64,000 bases of DNA. Origin: Agarophyton chilense (taxonomy: Eukaryota > Rhodophyta > Florideophyceae > Gracilariales > Gracilariaceae). A program made the translations under genes and the position numbers. Below are positions 57,762 to 64,000 of the stretch, piece after piece. The notes below the pieces were generated by a model. That model did no database searches. It saw only the letters and a program-made list of their open reading frames with translations, and had not been told where the DNA came from. Where the stretch lies: positions 62,001 through 126,000 of the forward strand of contig JARGXX010000071.1 in assembly GCA_030374765.1 (NCBI GenBank), written 5' to 3'. Numbering within the stretch: the first letter of the stretch is position 1; each line of letters starts with the position of its first letter.

Positions 57762-59870
57762 CTATACAGGGTCCTGGTCGGGCGAAGGCCCGACTTCCTC
57801 GGCAACGAGTGCATGATTCCGTTGCACGGTAGCTACCGCAGGAGCGGGTTGAGATCTACCAGCGTGGTTTGGCGCTGGTGCGGCGCGTGCCGGCTGAGCC
57901 GGTTTGTACCGAGAATTCGGAGTGTGAGCCAATGCGTTGGGGAAGTCCGTCTTCGCGCGGAGATATGACGTGAGTGGCACGGAGCCCTTCTCCTGCGGGG
58001 AAAGGGCTTCGTAATAATCCACCACTCGCGCCATGTCGCGTAGCGATAAAAGGCATTGCGGGGAGGTGTGCCCGCGCTCGTAGCACAAGTGTCACACCAA
58101 CGTCACTCCCGCGTTTCGCGGTACGGCATTCCGAGCATCGGTGTATCTTCTGGGTTCCCGGTTTCCAACCCATCCAGGGCGCTGACTTCGTGTCATTCCG
58201 TTTTAGTACGGCATACGGGGGGCCGGAGTGCGGCGGTCATTTAGATAGAAGACCTGCCCGTTCTCCGTGTCCCTTGCGGTTGAGTCAACCGAGCCATCCG
58301 TCGTAGACGGTAATTCCGATGTCGGAATAGATAAACCATCGTGATGGATGACATTCATATTGTCATAACCCTGTTTGGGGATGCCATCCGTCGCAAATGA
58401 CGGTGAAGAAGAGTCTGACTCAAGCAGCAATGCTTAAGCGGCCTTCGACCGGGTTCCCGGATTGCGTGCACGTATTGCATCTCCCTCTGCGCGGGCAAAC
58501 TGTACGAGTTCAAGGTAGGTCACCTTCGGCTCTTGTTCCCTGTAACGGGCGACAAAAGTCTTGATGGCTGGATCCAAGCCATCAATGAACATCGTACAGC
58601 GTTCCCCAGCGGGGTATACATTACCACAACGGTGGAAAGCCTTATTCAGGCGTACCGAGTAATCGGTCTCGAGCTCGCCGGAGCGTTGTCGAGTGTCTCG
58701 CAAAGCGAGTATTGCCGCTTGTATCGCGGAGTTGGTTGCGTAGGAACGCAGGAGGTACTGCACGGCCTCGGGCCAGCAGGTCACACCTCCTTCGGAGGCT
58801 CGCGACGAGCCCCGAACCGACAAAAACTGATCTTCAGCGACACCCCGTAGAAAGTAGGGTAGCGCCACGTAGGCTTGTCCTTCGTTCATTCCGAGTATAT
58901 CGGCTTCCGCTACAAAGCGGTGTAGGAAATCCAAGACCAGAATTGGATTATCCCCAGTAAATGACTGGTTACGAAGTGAAAGCTGCATCCGCTTGATGCA
59001 GTCTTTCACTTTACCCGTGTCACGCGGTGTCCGACCTAAAGAAGAATCTTCTAGCCGGTAATACCGGTAGGACAGGAGTGTCCTGTACAGAGGGTTGGTG
59101 GGCTTCAAGGGTTTGAGGCCCGGATGTCGCCGACCCTTGGGGCGCGACCGGATGGCCCCGTAGGTGGCAGAGGACCGCTTTGAGCGGGAAGAGCGCCCAT
59201 AACGATCCTATGGGTCATCGCTCACCGACGAATCGGAACTCTCCGAGTCACTCGGTTTACCGTCCGACTCAGATGATGAATCGGACGGGTGTCCGTGCTT
59301 ACGGTTAGAATCCCGGTTCTTCCGGCTCTTCCGGTTCCGCGACTGAGTCTCTCTATGAGAGACAACCGGTCTAGCCACGTTCGCGGGCGAGGTTAACGTC
59401 CTCTCGACCGACTCAAGTCGGCTTCCGAGACGCTCGAAGCGATTCTCCATACCTTCTGCGAAGGAAGACGGAGCGCCAAAACACTCGAGTAGTGTATTGA
59501 CGTCCGACCGCAATACGCGGATATCCTCGGCTAACTCACTTGGAGGGGGGTTAGCGAGGCTTCCTCGTAAAGAGGTGAACTCCCTCGAGAGGGTATTGTG
59601 AGCAGCCCGCAGGGAGCGGAGCTTCTCTTCCAAATGTACAATCCGCGCTTGGTCGACCAACCGCGGAGGCGGAGAAACCACCGTTGCGACGGTCGTTAAC
59701 CCGGAATCGGGCTGCGGGTATTCAGTGCCGGTGACCGGTATCTCCCGGAAAGCCGGTGTTGGAGCCAGGGCCTGTAGAACATCAGTGCCCCTGGCATCAC
59801 CGCTTTGGCGGGAACCGCTGCGTGTTGCAGGAGGCTCCATGCTAGGCGGTTTCCTTGGCATTGGCCACAC
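57762..59870 (-). pseudogene. Gag of element E, broken by four stops
   Basis: Co-linear with the D Gag. A coiled-coil-like segment (LEEKLRSLRAAHNTLSREFTSL) is followed by an acidic/basic tract, the core SYRYYRLEDSSLGRTPRD ... ALPYFLRGVAEDQ, and the zinc knuckle. In-frame stops are TAG 59208-59210, TAA 58434-58436, TAG 58203-58205 and a TGA near 58,092 that replaces the first Cys of the CCHC knuckle (D has CHLC; E has stop-HLC). The frame ends at 57762. A conserved tail (LRVEADDARGADASLPG) continues in another frame to 57629. There is no intact particle protein, although the element inserted recently. Confidence 0.85.
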
Positions 59871-59960
59871 CGTCTCGACGGAAGAATAGAAAGCAAACCG
59901 GTAACAGCGGAAAAAACCCGTTAAACGGAAAACAACCTCAGAGAGGACACAAGCGGTCTT

Positions 59961-59981
59961 GACTTCTAAGTCGGGAGACCA
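59961..59981 (-). other. Primer-binding site of element E
   Basis: In element sense TGGTCTCCCGACTTAGAAG lies three bases from the 5' LTR end, matching C and D. Confidence 0.7.
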
Positions 59982-59984
59982 ATT

Positions 59985-60847
59985 TGTAGGACAATGCCCC
60001 CAAGGGGGAAAACCTACGAAGACGTCCGGATCTTCCTCTCACGAGGTATCCGGCGCGGTAGAGCCCTCCCAGGGATCGGCGCGCAATGCCGGGTGTAAGC
60101 CGGAGCCGAACCGTCGCGACGGGCGCAGGGAGGCTGAAAGAAGCCGAGAATATCCGCCGAAGCGGTGCTTGCGTATCCTCTGAGGAGGCAAAACCCACGA
60201 GAGTGGCGAGCACGACAGGTGTCAGTGCGAGCCGCAAGAGCGGGAATTGCCCAATGAAGGGGAGGAAAAGGGAAGGAAAATGGGAACGGAGGCAAGAGGG
60301 CGAGGTTGACCACGAGTCGCAAGAGGGGACTCGGGAATAGCCGGCAGTGCCGGGTGTAGCAAACCGTATACACGGGCGGAACCACGAAAGTGGGAATAGA
60401 TACCCAACACACGAAGGCTGCTTGAACGTCCAAGGGGGTTGGGAAGCCATGCACCACGGGAAATCCCTCCGTAAGGAGTTGTATATCCGCGCAGGCGGTT
60501 CGACCCGGAGCCAAGATCTGGAAGACCAAGATCACCCTTGTTGGGGAGACTTTACTGGACCGGCGGCCGCGAGGCCGGCGGCCTAAGTACTGTAGTCACC
60601 GTAGAATAGAATAAATAAAGTCTATCTTAAATAGCTAAATGTCCGTCTAACAAAGGGGCCAATCTGGCGGCCACGTGTCGCGCGGGCGCTGCGGCCACGT
60701 GTATGGCACCCGGTCCCGCCGGTGCATCACCGGCGTTCCGGTCATCGCCGTGAAACGGATTACTCCTACTCATAACGAGGTTGCACGCCGGAGGCTCCGG
60801 AAAAAACTTATGTCCCCAAAAACTTCCCTGGAGGACATTGCCCTTCA
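59985..60847 (-). repeat. 5' LTR of element E
   Basis: Full-length partner of 49453-50315 with the same two G-boxes and the same CGCCGGTG hairpin. The differences are scattered substitutions, with no indel seen. Confidence 0.9.
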
Positions 60848-61157
60848 TGAGTGGCCGCACCATTCACCTCGCTCGTCCACCTCATACGAGTGTTTCCTCG
60901 CTCCTTTTCCGACAATCGCCGTGGTACTGCTCTGCATAGGATTGGTCACATCCTGGATTGTGCCGTGCTCACCTAAACACTTTAGGTATATCCCGCCGGA
61001 TTGGCCTCGGTCTTACACCCGACTCCGTCGTGCCTTTCCAGAGTGGCTCTGTTTCTGTGCTCCGCTGGGACGCGTCTCCTCCGCCTGAGGCGTGTCTCTC
61101 AAGAGAAGAAGATCTCGAACATCTTCATGGTATCTCCGCTCCAAGAGTTGTCCTACA
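60848..61157 (+). repeat. 3' LTR of element D, second part (starts with TSD copy)
   Basis: Begins with the right TGAGT copy (60848-60852) and continues GGCCGCACC to GAGTTGTCCTACA, matching the end of the 5' LTR of D. Confidence 0.9.
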
Positions 61158-61369
61158 GATTGTTTTAGAGTGAGAGGGGCGCGTGTAGCGCACGTTAGAG
61201 AATGGATCAGCCTGTAGCAGGTAGCTGTGCTCGAGGTGATGTGAAAACCACAGTGGCATAAAGGCGTACTGCGTTTGAATTGTGGTAATATATTGTAACA
61301 TGTTTCGATTATGCCTCTTGCGCAGATAAACAGACTTCTCAAGCTTTCCGGCCAGTGCATCTCGGATTT

Positions 61370-62570
61370 ACCAGTTATCTCGCGTCCAATTTCTTGACTT
61401 TCTGTTCTCTCTTTCAGTGTGTAGAATATCTTGAAAATTTACTACAGGATAACCATGTACACTGCTCATGATATGAGGCGGTATCGTGTCAAACAAAGAG
61501 AAATATGCATTTTTGATTATAAAGTTGTGTAGCTTGGCTGCAATAATAATAATGATGTTGAATTCGCAATAGGATTCTGCACTGCCGATATATATCCCCG
61601 AAGTGGGAAAGTAACATTCGGAGTGCGTGCTCAGCACAAATTCTAACGGATGAGTGACTGTAGTTGAAAGAATCCTGTTTCACGGATAAGTTTTCCCGGA
61701 GTATGGGGTTAAAATTCTGTGTTAATTCGAAAAAGAGTCATCTCCAAACACTGTAGCCCAGCGGGGAAGACGGCCACTAACCAATAAATCATACAGTTTA
61801 GTAGCTGCCAGCGCTGTTGCGTCATGAATTATTCCTTCATGGCGCGCTCATACGAACGAGAAATTGTAGTTTGCTGCAACTGCCACTTTCAATATGATGG
61901 AGAAGAATCCTATTCTATTGTAATGTATACGTGGGTCGGCAAACTCTGATCGAGAATGTTGGACTATCTTAATTGGGATCCAGTCCAGTGCTGCTATGAA
62001 GCCATCGAAGGGACTCTTTGGTAGGGTCTGAAATTTTCTTGCGCTCTCCAAACATTCTGCTTCTGTTTTAGGAAACTGTATACTGAGTAACAACCTGTTT
62101 ACCGCGCAGTGCTCTTCTTCAAATATACGATATACTCTAGATACGCTCATGTTGTTCGGACAGTACAATTTAAAAAGAAATGGCACTCTTAGTGCTACAA
62201 AAGCATTGCAGCAGGTGTAACCACACCAGCAACCACAGTATCTGGTCTTTTTCTACGTTTAAGTGATACAAACAACACTGAATGCAGTAGAACATATTGA
62301 GTCTTTCTGAGCCGGTACATACGAGTAAACATGGGGTCAGTTTATCCAGATATGTACCTGGGATATTCAAATGGAGGCTGTGGAGGTATGTGCTGTGATA
62401 CACGCAGCGAATGAGTTTTTGTCGTCCACTTTAGAACAGTGTACAAAATATGGAGAAGTAGTCTGCGGAGCCATTGCTTGTGTTTTCCGCGAGGGGGCGA
62501 CTTTAGTAAACAGGAAAGCTGCAAGAGTTTAATACCGCATTCCAGTTGACGATCATTTATGCTGGACGTC
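61370..62570 (-). pseudogene. PIF/Harbinger-type transposase, second decayed copy
   Basis: The minus strand carries LPKSPFDGFIAALDWIPIKIVQ (first Asp block), DPRIHYNRIGFFSI, and a C-terminal AAKLHNFIIKN typical of the end of Harbinger nucleases. An N-terminal helical part lies upstream (MFTRMYRLRKTQYVLL, VVTPAAMLL, then VYRIFEEEHCAVNRLLLSIQFP). Stops and frameshifts are frequent. Its first-Asp context (ALD) differs from the copy at 3.7-4.6 kb (LID), so the two belong to different subgroups. Confidence 0.7.
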
Positions 62571-64000
62571 AAGCAGCTGCCGAACTCTCAACCATGCATG
62601 TGGAAACTCTCATGTCATGCATACAAATGTTTTTAACCCTTGTTTCGAAAACTGAGAGAATGTTTTTGTTTTTGGAAAGCGGGAATCAACAATTCACGAA
62701 CTATTCTTGTTATCATCTGCGTCAACTCGTAAAACGGCCCTCAGTTGCCGGTATTTGAATTCACCTTAACGACTTCACGTCATGCTGGCAATGTGTTTGC
62801 GCTGGAAAAATACGTTGATAAATTTCTCGAGCTTTGCAGTGAGTGACAGCGTGTGTGAGACTGCGGGACGTTTACGCAACCACTTCTAGCTGGTCTGCAA
62901 AGAAGGAAGCCCAATGTTTTCCCCTTAGCTGTGTGCTGAGACGAATCGCACGAAGAATTGTGAGAAAATGCAATAGATATGCTTTTCTATTCATATACTT
63001 TTTTGCTTGTATCTACCCTTCGCAGCCGTTGATTTCGGATGTTAAATGCTTCGTTTCTACTCCGTTGCCCGTCGCATAGTCTTAACGAGTTATAGTGCGA
63101 GTTTATCAGCCTTTTCTCTCTGCTACAGATGAGAGAATGCTTACTTCACTGCTCAATGATATGCAATCCTTGTGTGAGTCTTCCTATGCACAGGTACAGG
63201 AACGTGGGTGTAAGGATCAGTCAATCTACATTTATATGCCTCTTTTATACATTTTGTTGTTCTAGTTTCGAGTTTAAGTTTAAGTTTCAGGTAAAACTCT
63301 TGAGACAAGGAGCCGACATGGGGGGTCAGGTATTAGTGGCGATGACACGCGACGCTCCTCTGGTTTTGAGAAACCAATATATCTTTGAGTTAAAACGTTT
63401 ATATCGAGCAGTAGTCACTGCTTCGTATGATCATCAATCTCAATGGTTCGATAAAAGTCGGTTTCTAAAACCAACGCAACGTGCAAGTCGATTAATTACA
63501 TAAGGGACACATACGTAAAGATAAAAGTTCGCGTACGGGTTTCGACACTGGCTGAAAAATAGAGATTCATGGACATATATTGGGGATGGAATCTTTGAAT
63601 CGATGAACGGAAATGGATGAGATATCCACCTTTTTGTCCTAGGAATGGCTCACGTGGACATATTTCAATCTTGTTGAGGGGAGACCAGCAAGTGGGATTG
63701 CCGTTGTCCATACCATGTAACTTCTTACACGACTCAATCACAGAAGGATAATACGCAGAGAAGAGACCACCAATAATTCGAACCTTGGCACAGTTCCAAG
63801 AATCAGCAAAGAATCGCAGCAAGTCATACAAAGTCAAAACAGACGACCACATAGGCCACAGAGGTGGCTTTAGTTCACTACTATTTATGTGATATCAGCA
63901 CTTGAACGAAGACACATCAAGTCTAAGACAGTATTAAGCTTCAAACGGGATATACCCGACGTAACTAATCTGTTAACTGCAATAAAATTACGTTCACTGC
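62571..64000. other. No confident gene; two unrecognised open frames
   Basis: A plus frame at 63129-63503 ends with VLVAMTRDAPLVLRNQYIFE. A minus frame at 63496-63852 (MWSSVLTLYDLLRFFADSWN...) is 118 codons long and has protein-like composition. Neither matches a family I know. The remaining sequence is AT-rich with frequent stops. Confidence 0.35.

Larger units (their letters stand above)
49453..60847 (-). mobile_element. Element E, 11.4-kb Ty3/gypsy chromovirus nested in D
   Basis: Two 863-bp LTRs (49453-50315, 59985-60847) with about 13 differences by eye (roughly 98.5% identical), a perfect TGAGT duplication, PBS, purine tract, Gag, Pol and an antisense gene make this a recent, structurally complete insertion. 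In element sense the LTR runs TGAAGGGCAATG to CATTGTCCTACA. It landed in the 3' LTR of D, so D is older. Gag is broken; Pol is open. Confidence 0.92.
39092..61157 (+). mobile_element. Element D, Ty3/gypsy chromovirus, split by element E
   Basis: The 5' LTR (39092-39978), Gag, Pol, an antisense gene, a purine tract and the 3' LTR form a plus-strand element. Element E interrupts the 3' LTR, so D's own sequence is 39092-49452 plus 60853-61157. LTR termini are TGAAGGACAATG...TTGTCCTACA. The outer pentamers GAGTC and GATTG do not form a convincing duplication. The internal gene order matches E. Confidence 0.9.

Noticed and set aside
57762-59870. Stop-codon reassignment as the explanation for in-frame stops
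   Set aside because: TAA, TAG and TGA all occur inside frames and also end the open frames, so ordinary nonsense decay fits better.
39087-61162. A target-site duplication for element D
   Set aside because: GAGTC and GATTG agree at only three of five positions.
1-64000. CRISPR arrays, rRNA or tRNA genes, bacterial operons
   Set aside because: No regularly spaced repeats, no tRNA-like cloverleaf and no ribosomal RNA blocks were seen, and the elements are eukaryotic.

Overview
The window is eukaryotic nuclear DNA dominated by transposable elements; I found no intact ordinary host gene in it. Every recognisable host-type gene (an MCM9-like helicase, a subtilisin-family protease, an ATM1/ABCB7-like ABC transporter) is a decayed fragment on the minus strand. 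The host could be a red alga or another intron-poor protist, because the gene remnants run without obvious introns and chromodomain Ty3/gypsy elements sit beside Harbinger- and Plavaka-like DNA transposons. That placement is a low-confidence guess.

Left part (1-18.3 kb): two copies of one LTR family (A), a PIF/Harbinger transposase pseudogene with a convergent Myb-like/coiled-coil pseudogene, a large decayed Plavaka-like transposase that took an LTR-A insertion near its 5' end, an unrecognised minus-strand pseudogene, the MCM9 and subtilase relics, a C-rich repeat tract and a coiled-coil pseudogene with three clustered TAG stops.

Middle part (18.4-34 kb): element B, a young Ty3/gypsy element on the minus strand whose 5' LTR has lost its U3 and ends in an inverted LTR copy, followed by element C, an old chromovirus on the plus strand full of stops and frameshifts. 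C still holds an uninterrupted 276-codon antisense frame between pol and its 3' LTR.

Right part (34-64 kb): degraded frames and the ABC transporter relic, then element D (plus strand, 39,092-61,157). The 3' LTR of D was split by element E (minus strand, 49,453-60,847), which is flanked by a perfect TGAGT duplication. D and E are related chromoviruses. D keeps an open gag but has a broken pol; E keeps a fully open 1,747-codon pol but has a broken gag. Both carry a homologous antisense gene of about 600 codons of unknown function, which starts just inside the 3' LTR and points back toward pol. A second Harbinger relic follows at 61.4-62.6 kb.

C, D and E share the same primer-binding site and LTR termini, so they form one lineage; B differs in both. 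The recurrent antisense accessory gene is the most promising candidate for an undescribed system here: it is conserved between D and E and matched in position and strand by a different open frame in C.
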